DNA from: Methanobacteriota archaeon
Lineage (GTDB): Archaea > Thermoplasmatota > Thermoplasmata > RBG-16-68-12
Reading direction: 5' to 3'
Length of the DNA: 54,621 bases
Assembly: GCA_005878955.1 (NCBI GenBank)
Contig: VBMI01000091.1
Location: 1-54,621 of the forward strand
The position numbers and the translations under genes were made by a program. The notes beneath the pieces are model-generated. The model ran no database searches, was not told where the DNA came from, and worked only from the letters and a program-made list of their open reading frames with translations. Below, piece after piece: positions 1 through 8,408 of the stretch (the stretch's first letter is position 1; each line of letters begins with the position of its first letter).

Positions 1-385
1 CGAAAGAGGGGGCGATTGCGCGACCTAGAAGAACCCCACTTATAGTCAGGATGGAGTGGAGTAACCAAACGGCGGCTCCGGCTCGTATGAGCGAACTCCC
101 AATCCGCTGTCTCTCCTGCGCGGATAATGCTGGATGCTTGCCTCCAGCCCGTCCGACGATGACAATCCCCCCAAGGAGGGAATCCCTCGGCGTACAATAA
201 AGGAAAGCCTTCGGAACGAGGCCACCCATCGTCGAGACTCGGCCTCTCAAGCTCCGGCCACCCGCGCTGATGTGGGAGCACCTATCAGTCCCTGCACCCT
301 CAGAGGCGATAACAGCTTCGAAGCCCTTAAGAGAAGGGGACGCGACCTCACCGCCCCCGGCCTGCCTCATTCGCGAGTGGTTCCA

Positions 386-3300
386 ATGAACCTGTCCCCG
401 AACGAACATCGAGTCTCCAGCACTGCGATCGTCCTTGTCGCAATGGCGGCCCTCGTAGCCACGTTTGCGAACACCGCGAGCGCCTCCGGCCCCGACGGCC
501 AGGTCCGCGGGTTCGCAACGGAGTACCTGACGGGCTCCCCCGTCGCGGGCGCCGAGATCGGGATCGAGGCCTCGGACTTCCCGTGGGTCTTCCAGACGAC
601 CACGGACCCGGGCGGGTACTACTCCATCGCAGTTCCTCCGCATCGGTACACGCTCTCCGTGTCGACTCCGATTCACGTCCGTGACCAGTACTCGATCGCC
701 GTGGGCTCCGGGGAGACGACCTGGAGGAACCTGACGCTCACCCCGGTCGGGGGCCGCACCGCATGGATCCAGGGCTACCTGACCGATGGGGTCTCCGGCT
801 TCCCGGTGACCGCGGGGACGATCGTCGCGGGACCGCCGTCGTGGACGGGCGGGGACCGGAACACGAGCTCCCTGAACGCCACCGGATACTACGAGATCGC
901 GATCAGCCCGGGCAGCTACGAGGTCTCCACCGAGGGCGTGTTCGGCTACGACCCGTACAGCTACTATCCGGTCTCGGCGAGCGGCGGGCGGGCCACCTGG
1001 TACAACTTCACCCTGAACCCGAACCCCGTCAACGTGTGGATCAACGGGACCGTGCGCGACTCGATCACGAGCGCGGCGATCCCGGGGGCGAGGGTCTTCG
1101 TCCGCGTCGATACGCTGCAGTTCCCGGACACGACGTCGGACGCCAACGGATCCTACTCGGTCCAGGTGCAGTCGGGGAGCGCGGAACTCTCCGCGGACGC
1201 CGTGGGCTACGTCCCCGCCTCCACGAGCACGTACGTCTGGGGCCCCGGAGCTTACTACGAGGACCTCTACCTCGATCCCCTCTCCCTCTCCATCCGCGGA
1301 TACGTGAGGGACGGCGTGACGAAGGTCGGCCTCCCGGGCGTCCGCGTCACGCTGACCCCGCTCTTCGGCACCGGATACTATGACCAGACGACGACGGACG
1401 CGGCGGGATACTACCACTTCGCGGCGCCGGACGACTACTTCGTCGTCGCGGCGAACGTGGCCGGCTACGCCCCGTGGTCGACGTGGGTCCTGTCCTTTGG
1501 CGGGCCGGTCGTCTGGGCGAACGGGACCCTGTGGCCGATCATCTCGACGGTCTCGGGGTACCTCATCGACGGCCTGGACGGCACCCGCATCCCCGGCCTC
1601 CTCGTGAGCGTCCTCGACCTCCGGTCGGGGTACGTCGTCTCGGCGACCTCGGACGCGACCGGCCTCTACACCGTCACCACCACCGTGAGCCCCGCCATCG
1701 TCGTGGACGTGTACGCTCAGGGGCCCTACGCAGGGAACATCGCCTACGTGGGGACACGTCCGTATCAGACGACGTGGGTGAACCTCACCCTCGCGCGGCT
1801 CTCCGCCCAGATTCTCGTGAACGTGACGGACGCGGTGACGGGCCTCCCGATCTCCGGCGCGAACGTGATCGCGGGATGGTTCTACGGCTCGTACGGCGCG
1901 CTGACGAACGCGAGCGGGCAGGTCCGGATCGACGCACCCGCCGGGGCCGTCGTGTACCTGACCGCCCTCGCCTCGGGCTACCTGATCTGGACGGGGCCGA
2001 TGACGACCGTCGTCGGAGCGAACTGGGTTCCCATCCGGCTCTACCCGGACCTGCCGAAGGACGTGCGGATCCGCGGCTACGTGAACGACACGAGCGGGGC
2101 CGCGATCTGGGGCGCGACCGTGCACGCGACCGGACCGTCGGCCAGCCCCAGACGGTCCGCGCCACGGAATACGGGTACGCCGCCGCGCAGGCGACGGTGG
2201 CCCCGGCCCCGGGCGATACGATCTGGGTGAACCTCACGCTCCCCACGGACTCCACGCCCCCCAACATCCGGAGCTTCACGGCGAACCCGTCCACGGGCGT
2301 GGACATCACGACCCCCGCCGCCCTCCTCGGTGACGTCGGGGAATCGAATCTGGAGCGGGCGACGATATCGATCCTCATGCTCCAGTCCGTCTCCGCGGGC
2401 GTCGGGACGTACCTGAACCTCGGGCTGATCGACCCCGCGAACGTCTCCGTCGCGAACCCGAGCCCCGGCAACTACACGGTCGCGTCATCGTGGGACACGC
2501 GGACGCCCGTCGCGCGCCTCTCGGACGGGTCCGCCTCCACGTGGTGGACGATGACCCCCGTCGTGCCGTTCCTCGGCGTCGTCCCGGGGTACTGGGACAA
2601 CGGGAGCGGGCCCGTGCCGGGCGGCGCGGTGTTCGACGTCCGCAACGGACGGCTGCTCTTCGTCACCACGGGGTACGCGCTCATCGACCCGCGGGACGAA
2701 CCCGCCTCCACGTTCGCGCCGTACGCCTTCGGCCTCCGGGTGAACATGGCGACGGCCCAGATCCTGAGCTCGGTGCTGGTGAACGGCCCGGCGTTCCGGC
2801 TCGGGACCCTCGGCATGGCCCTGTCACGAACGGTTCCCGGCGGGTCGTACGCCGCGCTCCTCGAGACGTGGGACAGCGCGGGCCAGTACGACGCCGCCGT
2901 GGCGATGATGCAGACCGGGCCGGACACGACCCCGCCCGCGGCCAACGCGGGGCCCGACCAGAGCGTCGATGAGGACACGACGGTGACCTTCGACGGCTCC
3001 GCGTCCACAGACAACGTCGGGATCGTGAGCTACATGTGGACGTTCAACGACGGGGGCCCACAAGTCCTCACGGGCGCAATCGTGACGCATGTCTTCAGCA
3101 CGCCGGGGACGTACGTCGTCACGTTGACCGTGACGGACGGCGCGGGGAACTCCGACACGGACACGATGACCGTGACCGTCTATGACGTGACCTCGCCGAC
3201 GGTATCCGTCTCGGCCCCCTCCGAGGGCGCGACGGTGTCCGGGGCGGTCTCCGTCAGCGCCGTCGCGGCGGACAACGTGGGCGTGGTCCGCGTGGAGTTC

Positions 3301-3705
3301 CTCGTCGACGGGGTCTCCGCCGGGAACGACACGGCCGCGCCCTTCGGGATCACGCTCGCCTCGGGAAGCCTCAGCCTGGGGAATCACACGATCGAGGTCG
3401 TCGCCTTCGACGCGGCGGGGAACTCCGCCTCCGACGTGCGGCACGTCCGCGTCGTGAGTTCGCCGCCCGGCGGCGGACCCGGGGCGTCGCCTCCCCTCCT
3501 GCTGATTGGGATCATCCTCGTCGTCACCCTCGCGATGATTGCAGCGGCGGCCATCCTCCTGAGAAAACGGAAGCCGCGCTACCCGATGACGGCCCCGACG
3601 TATCCGCAGGCTCCGATCAATCCACCCGCGCCACCTTCGGGGAGCGAGCAGGCGGCGGAATTGGACACCGGTGGAATCCAAGAGTTCGAGAGAGAGTCTC
3701 GCTAA
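386..3705 (+). pseudogene. Secreted surface protein with multiple carboxypeptidase-regulatory-like repeats, a PKD domain, an Ig-like domain and a C-terminal TM anchor; reading frame interrupted near 2130-2150
   Basis: ORF 134..2230 has a signal peptide from MNLSPNEHR (ATG 386) and repeated G-Y-Y / NLTL modules. It continues in another frame (ORF 1474..3705) from GQPQTVRATEYGY through the PKD domain to the TM segment LLLIGIILVVTLAMIAAAAILLRKRK. Confidence 0.75.
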
Positions 3706-3771
3706 CCCAGCGCCGCCTGAAGAACTCTCAAATAGATTCCGCCCTCTGACCGCGCGGAGAGTGACAGGCGG

Positions 3772-4269
3772 ATGTCGATGCATTCCCCGAGGCGGCTCGC
3801 GGCCACCGTGTTCGTGTCGCTGGACGGCGTGGTCGAGTCGCCGGAGAAGTGGTCCTTCCCGTACTGGAACGACGAGATTGGCAAGTTCAAGTTCGAGGAG
3901 ACCTTCGCCTCGGACGCGATCCTCCTCGGCCGCGTGACGTACGAGGGCTTCGCCGCGGCGTGGCCGAGCCGCAAGGACCCCGATGGGTTCGCGGACCGGT
4001 TCAACACGATGCCGAAGTACGTCGCCTCCCGCACCTTGAAGACGCTCGCGTGGAACAACTCCCACCTGATCGAGGGCGACCTGGCCAAGGCGGTCTCGAA
4101 GCTGAAGCGGGAGCCGGGGCAGGACATCGTCATCCACGGCTCCCCGGGCCTCATCCGGTCCCTGATGCCCCTCGACCTCATCGACGAGTACCGCCTCCTC
4201 GTCTACGTCTATCGGCGCTCGGACAAACCCGCCAAGGCGGGGGCGGCGGCCACGCCGTGGTCCGGTTGA
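3772..4269 (+). CDS. Dihydrofolate reductase-like (RibD C-terminal) family protein, apparently missing a C-terminal segment
   Basis: Motifs ATVFVSLDGVVESPEKW, LLGRVTYEGFAAAWP, HGSPGLIRSLMPLDLIDEYRLLVY. Confidence 0.75.
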   Translation: MSMHSPRRLAATVFVSLDGVVESPEKWSFPYWNDEIGKFKFEETFASDAILLGRVTYEGFAAAWPSRKDPDGFADRFNTMPKYVASRTLKTLAWNNSHLIEGDLAKAVSKLKREPGQDIVIHGSPGLIRSLMPLDLIDEYRLLVYVYRRSDKPAKAGAAATPWSG

Positions 4270-4353
4270 GGGCTCGACGTTAGCGTATAGGGACCCTGGT
4301 GCCGCTGGGGGACGGGCGAATACTTATTCCCCCGCTCCACGCTGGCTCTGACC

Positions 4354-5154
4354 ATGTCCATTTCGACTCCCCAGCCCGCCGAAGGGACCCTGTTCGCGGC
4401 CTCGATGGACGTCCGGCACGACTGCGCGGTCGGGAACCTGTCCCGGAAGTTCCCTGCCGTCCGCATCTACCACTGGTGCATGAACAGCCGCGACCTCCTC
4501 CAGGCCTCCGGACCCGCCGCCCAGCTCGACGCGTTCCGGGAGGCGGTCCTCTCGACGATCGGCGGGCGGCTCGTGTACGCGACCGCGGAGGGGATCATCC
4601 TCGTCACGGAAGCCCACTTCTGCTCCACCGTGAAGTCGCGCACCGTGACCTCCATCCTCTTGGCTGCGGGGGTCTGGGACATCCCTCCGGTCGTGTACCG
4701 CGAGGGTTGGGAATCGTGGAGGGTCCTCGCGTGGAGCGACCGTTCGCTGCGGGAGATGTTCCGCGAGATCCGCACGATCGGGGAGCTGCGGATCGTCTCG
4801 ATGCGGCCGATCGAGAACCTGCAGATGGAGAAGATGATGCTGATGCCCGCCTCGGACATCTTCGCGGGGCTCACGTCCAAGCAATCGAGCGCGGTGCTCC
4901 TGGGCCTCCGGCACGGATACTATTCCCTCCCGAGTGGCACGGACATCCAGCGCCTCGCGGACGGGGCCGGGCTCTCCTCCTCAACGTTCAGCGAGCACCT
5001 CCGGAAGGCGGAATCCCGGATCCTCCAGAACCTCCGTCCGTACCTCGAGGCGTATTCCCTCCGCGCCCCCGGCGACGTCGCGATCGGGGAGATCCGGGGC
5101 GACACCGCGCCGCCCGCTCGGGGGGGCGCAGCGATCCCGTCCGAAACTCCGTAG
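4354..5154 (+). CDS. HTH_10 (bat-type) transcriptional regulator
   Basis: C-terminal LTSKQSSAVLLGLRHGYYSLPSGTDIQRLADGAGLSSSTFSEHLRKAE. Confidence 0.85.
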   Translation: MSISTPQPAEGTLFAASMDVRHDCAVGNLSRKFPAVRIYHWCMNSRDLLQASGPAAQLDAFREAVLSTIGGRLVYATAEGIILVTEAHFCSTVKSRTVTSILLAAGVWDIPPVVYREGWESWRVLAWSDRSLREMFREIRTIGELRIVSMRPIENLQMEKMMLMPASDIFAGLTSKQSSAVLLGLRHGYYSLPSGTDIQRLADGAGLSSSTFSEHLRKAESRILQNLRPYLEAYSLRAPGDVAIGEIRGDTAPPARGGAAIPSETP

Positions 5155-5241
5155 CCCGCTCGACGGAATCGATGTCGCCCTGCGGGGAAGTCCGGGCGCT
5201 GAGGAATCTTCATTAAGCGTCCGAGGTTAGGCGCCCGCGCT

Positions 5242-5336
5242 GCCGCAGTGGCTTAGGGGTAGAGCGGCGCCTTGGTAACCGCCCTCTTGGGAGGCCATAC
5301 AGGCGCAGGTCGGGGGTTCAATTCCCCCCTGCGGCT
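5242..5336 (+). tRNA. tRNA-Thr(GGT) with a ~23-nt intron after the anticodon (about 5278-5300)
   Basis: Acceptor GCCGCAG/CTGCGGC, anticodon stem GCGCC/GGCGC with loop TTGGTAA, T-arm GGGGG-TTCAATT-CCCCC. Intron ACCGCCCTCTTGGGAGGCCATAC, boundaries ambiguous by 1 nt. Intronless partial copies nearby confirm the spliced sequence. Confidence 0.9.
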
Positions 5337-5408
5337 TCCGGGTTCGCTGGAGGATCGTGCCCGTTTGTGGGAGGCGGTTTGAATGCCCTTTCACATCCAG
5401 ATGTAGAT

Positions 5409-5660
5409 ATGCAGGCACCCGCTTTCCGGATGAGGCGCAAGAAGGTCGTCCAGACTGAAGTGGACCCCGCCACCGACGCCCGCCCCCGGCACATCGCGGA
5501 CCGACGGTCCATTCCCCTCAAGGACCTGGTGCGGGAGGAACTCCGGAGCTACGCGGACCGGCTCGAGGGAGACATCGAGACGGACCCTGCCTTCGAGATA
5601 ATCGGGTGCTGGGACCTCAAGGGCAAGAACTGGAGCGAGCGAAAGGACTGGAGGCCGTGA
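5409..5660 (+). CDS. VapB-like antitoxin
   Basis: VQTEVDPATDARPRHIADRRSIPLKDLVREELRSYADRLEGDIETDPAFEIIGCWDLKGKNWSERKDWRP; typical archaeal VapB tail. Confidence 0.65.
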   Translation: MQAPAFRMRRKKVVQTEVDPATDARPRHIADRRSIPLKDLVREELRSYADRLEGDIETDPAFEIIGCWDLKGKNWSERKDWRP

Positions 5661-5713
5661 GGCTCGTCCCCGCGGACACCGGCGCCCTCCCTGCTGAACG
5701 ACCGGCCCCATAG
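5657..5713 (+). pseudogene. VapC (PIN domain) N-terminal remnant, cut off at the tRNA-Thr fragment
   Basis: GTG start overlaps the vapB stop (GTGA). Translation VRLVPADTGALPAERPAP* resembles the PIN N-terminus (catalytic Asp in DTGAL). The stop lies at the edge of the tRNA fragment. Confidence 0.5.
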
Positions 5714-5762
5714 CGGCGCCTTGGTAAGGCGCAGGTCGGGGGTTCAATTCCACTGCGGCTTC
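5712..5762 (+). repeat. tRNA-Thr 3' fragment 1, intronless
   Basis: 5712-5751 (AGCGGCGCCTTGGTAAGGCGCAGGTCGGGGGTTCAATTCC, 40 nt) is identical to the spliced tRNA-Thr, followed by ACTGCGGCTTC; the T-stem is broken. Confidence 0.9.
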
Positions 5763-5793
5763 AGCGGTCAACCGGCGGGCCGTTGCTTCAGGA

Positions 5794-6060
5794 TCATACC
5801 TGGTACACGGACGATCGGTGTCCGAACCTGGTGAATCGGACCGTGTCACGCTCGACCTCGTAGACTCCACGAAAGTCCCCCACGCGCAACCTCCATGTGG
5901 CCTTCACGCCGCGGAGCGGCTTGATGTCCAATCCCGGTCGCGTCCGAATCGGCTCTTGTGCAAGCGCTTCGAAGGCCTTCGCAAACCGCCGCTGAATTTC
6001 CCGCGGGAGGCGGCGGAACTCTTTCTCTGCGCTCGCTTTGAAGAAGATCTCCGCGGGCAC
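5794..6060 (-). CDS. RelE/ParE-family toxin
   Basis: MPAEIFFKASAEKEFRRLPREIQRRFAKAFEALAQEPIRTRPGLDIKPLRGVKATWRLRVGDFRGVYEVERDTVRFTRFGHRSSVYQV. Confidence 0.85.
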   Translation of the reverse strand: MPAEIFFKASAEKEFRRLPREIQRRFAKAFEALAQEPIRTRPGLDIKPLRGVKATWRLRVGDFRGVYEVERDTVRFTRFGHRSSVYQV

Positions 6061-6066
6061 CGCCGC

Positions 6067-6270
6067 TCACAACCGGAGCCGCTTCCGGACTTCGCCCCAA
6101 GGGATGTCCGGCTCCTCTCGGAGGCGCCGGAGATGTTCGCGCACGAACGGCCCCGGCGGGTTGTCATCCATGAGGTCGTTCAGTACCTCATCGTAGGTCG
6201 TCCCGCCAATCTTGTAGGAGCGGAGGCGGCGTAGCGTCTCCTGCTTGACTGGGACTGTCGTAGTCGCCAT
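6067..6270 (-). CDS. Antitoxin paired with the RelE toxin
   Basis: MATTTVPVKQETLRRLRSYKIGGTTYDEVLNDLMDDNPPGPFVREHLRRLREE; just upstream of the toxin. The ORF track start at 6294 is also possible. Confidence 0.75.
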   Translation of the reverse strand: MATTTVPVKQETLRRLRSYKIGGTTYDEVLNDLMDDNPPGPFVREHLRRLREEPDIPWGEVRKRLRL

Positions 6271-6376
6271 CATCGTCACTATCACCACCATCATATTAAT
6301 AGCCAGCGCGACACGCCGACGATTCTCCCTCGTGCCAAGTTGGGGAAAGGATGGATAGAGACAAGAAAAGAAGGTG

Positions 6377-6397
6377 GACGGACCGGTCGGGTCCGTC
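6377..6397 (-). terminator. Hairpin with a downstream T-rich tract on the minus strand, 3' of the RAM protein
   Basis: GACGGACC-GGTCG-GGTCCGTC followed on the minus strand by CTTCTTTTCTTG. Confidence 0.5.
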
Positions 6398-6408
6398 TTA
6401 GGTTAGGT

Positions 6409-6918
6409 TCAAAGCTTCGGGAACGCCAGGAACGTCTCCGTTGAGAGGACGCCCGGCATGCTCTGGACCTTGTTGACGATCGTCTGGCGAAGCTCCTCGT
6501 TCGTTGCCGCGCCGATGCGGGCAACGATGTCCGAGTCCCCGGTCGTGCCGATGATCTCCTGGACCATGGGCAGCTTCTCCAGCTCGCTGATCGCCTGCTT
6601 CGGGTTCGACGAGCGGATGAGCACATACGCGCTGATCGGGTGCCCGTTGGTCTTCTTCTGCGCCCAGTTCCAGAGCGCCGGATAGGACCGGAAGCCCCGG
6701 ACGTGGTCCAGAAGCTGGACCTCGGACTGGAAGCCCCGTAGGGCGTCCGAGTCCCGGAAGTTACCCGCGACCGCGATGTCGTGTCGCCCGAAGACGGCCT
6801 CGGCGCTCGCCACGAAGGGCTTGCCCCGGAGGGTCGTCAGCGTTCTCTCCACATAGCCTGGCGCCACCTTGACGAAGATGACGCTGGTTCCATTGAGTTC
6901 GGTTTGCATTTCGCTCAC
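6409..6918 (-). CDS. Lrp/AsnC-type ligand-binding (RAM) protein, apparently two tandem RAM domains without HTH
   Basis: Two consecutive RAM-like segments (SVIFVKVAPGYVERTLTTLRG... and ISAYVLIRSSNPKQAISELEKLPMVQEIIGTTGDSDIVARIGAATNEEL...); no HTH before them. Confidence 0.7.
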   Translation of the reverse strand: MSEMQTELNGTSVIFVKVAPGYVERTLTTLRGKPFVASAEAVFGRHDIAVAGNFRDSDALRGFQSEVQLLDHVRGFRSYPALWNWAQKKTNGHPISAYVLIRSSNPKQAISELEKLPMVQEIIGTTGDSDIVARIGAATNEELRQTIVNKVQSMPGVLSTETFLAFPKL

Positions 6919-6938
6919 GTCTGGGCGTTCCTAGGCCG

Positions 6939-6965
6939 CGCATACTATATGACGGCGCGTATGCG
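6939..6965. promoter_or_regulatory. Inverted repeat upstream of the RAM protein, enclosing a TATA-like box
   Basis: CGCATAC - 13 nt containing TATATGA - GTATGCG. Confidence 0.4.
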
Positions 6966-6993
6966 ATAGGTGCTTATAGGGTCTAGATTGCAG

Positions 6994-7009
6994 TATGGCA
7001 TATGCCATA
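6994..7009. promoter_or_regulatory. 16-bp perfect palindrome, candidate operator
   Basis: TATGGCATATGCCATA, 41 bp before the GTG of the small ORF at 7051. Confidence 0.5.
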
Positions 7010-7050
7010 ATCGTTAAGTACCTCGCCGTCCTCCAGACGCACTAGATCGC

Positions 7051-7182
7051 GTGCACCGAATTGTCACGGTCTTGAACAACGAAGAGTTCGGGGCGATCGC
7101 GGCCTACTGCAAGCGGAAACGGATCAGCCTCTACGCCTTGGCGAAGGCGGCGATTCGGGAATACGTGCGACGGCACTCTTGA
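7051..7182 (+). CDS. Small (43 aa) CopG/ribbon-helix-helix-like protein
   Basis: GTG-start ORF VHRIVTVLNNEEFGAIAAYCKRKRISLYALAKAAIREYVRRHS*; not in the supplied ORF track. Confidence 0.5.
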   Translation: MHRIVTVLNNEEFGAIAAYCKRKRISLYALAKAAIREYVRRHS

Positions 7183-7239
7183 TCCCGAGGCCCCCACTCG
7201 CGGAACAGCACGATTGGCAACTATGGCTGCGGAAGGAAA

Positions 7240-7285
7240 GGCGCCTACCACCGTAAGGTCGGGGGTTCAATTCCCGGCTGCGGCT
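7240..7285 (+). repeat. tRNA-Thr 3' fragment 2 (decayed)
   Basis: AGGTCGGGGGTTCAATTCCC (7256-7275) identical to tRNA-Thr, then GGCTGCGGCT; the anticodon arm is degraded. Confidence 0.75.
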
Positions 7286-7302
7286 CTCCTCGCCGGCTGA
7301 CA

Positions 7303-7570
7303 CTAGCCATACACGGAGCGTCGAGGCCCGAATTCCGTGAACCAGACCGCCTTCTCCACCTCAACGACTTCATAGATCCCGCGGTATCGCCGCCGCGGAC
7401 TGCGCGCACCTGCCGGTGGCCCTTGACGAGCCGGATGTCGCAACCCGGACGGGGGTGGTATGGGTCTTCCTCGAGCATTTCGAACACTTTCCGGAATCGC
7501 TCGACGCATGCCTTGGTAAGCTCAGAAGTTCTTTTTCAGCCCGCCGATGGATGAATACTGCGCACCGTGG
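7303..7570 (-). pseudogene. Decayed RelE-family toxin with frameshifts
   Basis: Pieces in three frames align with the intact RelE: VFIHRRAEKELLSLP (ORF 7370..7654), FEMLEEDPYHPRPGCDIRLVKGHRQVRAVRGGD (ORF 7245..7487), YRGIYEVVEVEKAVWFTEFGPRRSVYG (ORF 7303..7509). The upstream edge is approximate. Confidence 0.65.
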
Positions 7571-7580
7571 CACGGGAGCA

Positions 7581-7775
7581 TCACGCACGCGGGCGGCGCA
7601 ATACTCTTCGCCATGGGCGGCCCTCACGCTCCCGCATCCGCTGGTAATGTTCATCGATCACCCGCTCTGCGAAGGCTTCGACGGGAACGCTGCGCATGAG
7701 TTCGCTCAGAACGTCGTCAAAAGAAGCGCCCGCCATCCTGTAGTCCTTCACCTTCCGATATGTGTCTCCCTTCAC
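7581..7775 (-). CDS. Antitoxin paralogous to 6067..6270, possibly 5'-damaged
   Basis: VPVKGDTYRKVKDYRMAGASFDDVLSELM aligns with VPVKQETLRRLRSYKIGGTTYDEVLNDLM; the upstream frame lacks a good start. Confidence 0.55.
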   Translation of the reverse strand: MKGDTYRKVKDYRMAGASFDDVLSELMRSVPVEAFAERVIDEHYQRMREREGRPWRRVLRRPRA

Positions 7776-7831
7776 AGGTACGCTCTTGGAGACGGTCCGT
7801 CATAACAGTTGCAACTACATAACCCCGGTTA

Positions 7832-7874
7832 CGCCGTGGTAAGGCGCCGCTCGGGGTTTCGATTCCCCTGCGCT
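7832..7874 (+). repeat. tRNA-Thr-like 3' fragment 3 (most decayed, intronless)
   Basis: CGCCGTGGTAAGGCGCCGCTCGGGGTTTCGATTCCCCTGCG compared with tRNA-Thr GCGCCTTGGTAAGGCGCAGGTCGGGGGTTCAATTCCCCCCTGCG. Confidence 0.6.
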
Positions 7875-7886
7875 CGGTGCGGCACG

Positions 7887-8408
7887 TCATCTGCCGGGCG
7901 GAGGGTAGAGACTGCGGACCTCCGCGATCTTGAGGGGGAAGTCACCGAGCGGCGCGTCGTCGAGCTCGTTCTCGAGCCGGTCCAGGAGCGCATGGGTCGC
8001 GGGCGCGATCTGGACGGCCATCTGCGGGGCGAGCCGCGTGTGGGTCAAGCGCAGGAGCGTGCCGCCCGCCTCGGGCGTGAGCTCCCACCGGATGACGCTC
8101 CGCTCCCCGCTCGGAATCTCCTTTCGCGGCTCCATGATGCGCTCGTGCTCGAAGACCCGCGGCGGGTCCCACGTTAGGATGCGTCCCGTCACGTGGACCT
8201 GCGCGGAGCCGCTCCAAAGCTCGACGCGTCCGTCCTTCCGGCCGTCGATGAGCGCCTTCGTCATGTACCAGCGCTCCAGGTGATCGGACCCCGTGATCGC
8301 GTCCCACACGTCCTCGACGGGGTGACGGAGGAACCGCTCGAACGTGAGCGTCGCCGAGCCGCCCTCGTACGACACCTTGCCCGCGCGCAAGGCGAGGGGG
8401 GCCGTCAT
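7887..8408 (-). CDS. SRPBCC / AHSA1-like protein
   Basis: LTFERFLRHPVEDVWDAITGSDHLERWYMTKA; start overlaps the ArsR stop (ATGA). Confidence 0.85.
   Translation of the reverse strand: MTAPLALRAGKVSYEGGSATLTFERFLRHPVEDVWDAITGSDHLERWYMTKALIDGRKDGRVELWSGSAQVHVTGRILTWDPPRVFEHERIMEPRKEIPSGERSVIRWELTPEAGGTLLRLTHTRLAPQMAVQIAPATHALLDRLENELDDAPLGDFPLKIAEVRSLYPPPGR

Noticed and set aside
5712-5762. Second functional tRNA-Thr gene
   Set aside because: It lacks the acceptor 5' strand and a full D-arm, and the T-stem 3' strand is shortened.
6270-6300. ATG/GTG-rich tract (CATCATCGTCACTATCACCACCATCAT) as a microsatellite or contingency locus
   Set aside because: Short and imperfect, encodes a plausible N-terminal extension of the antitoxin; no evidence of phase variation.
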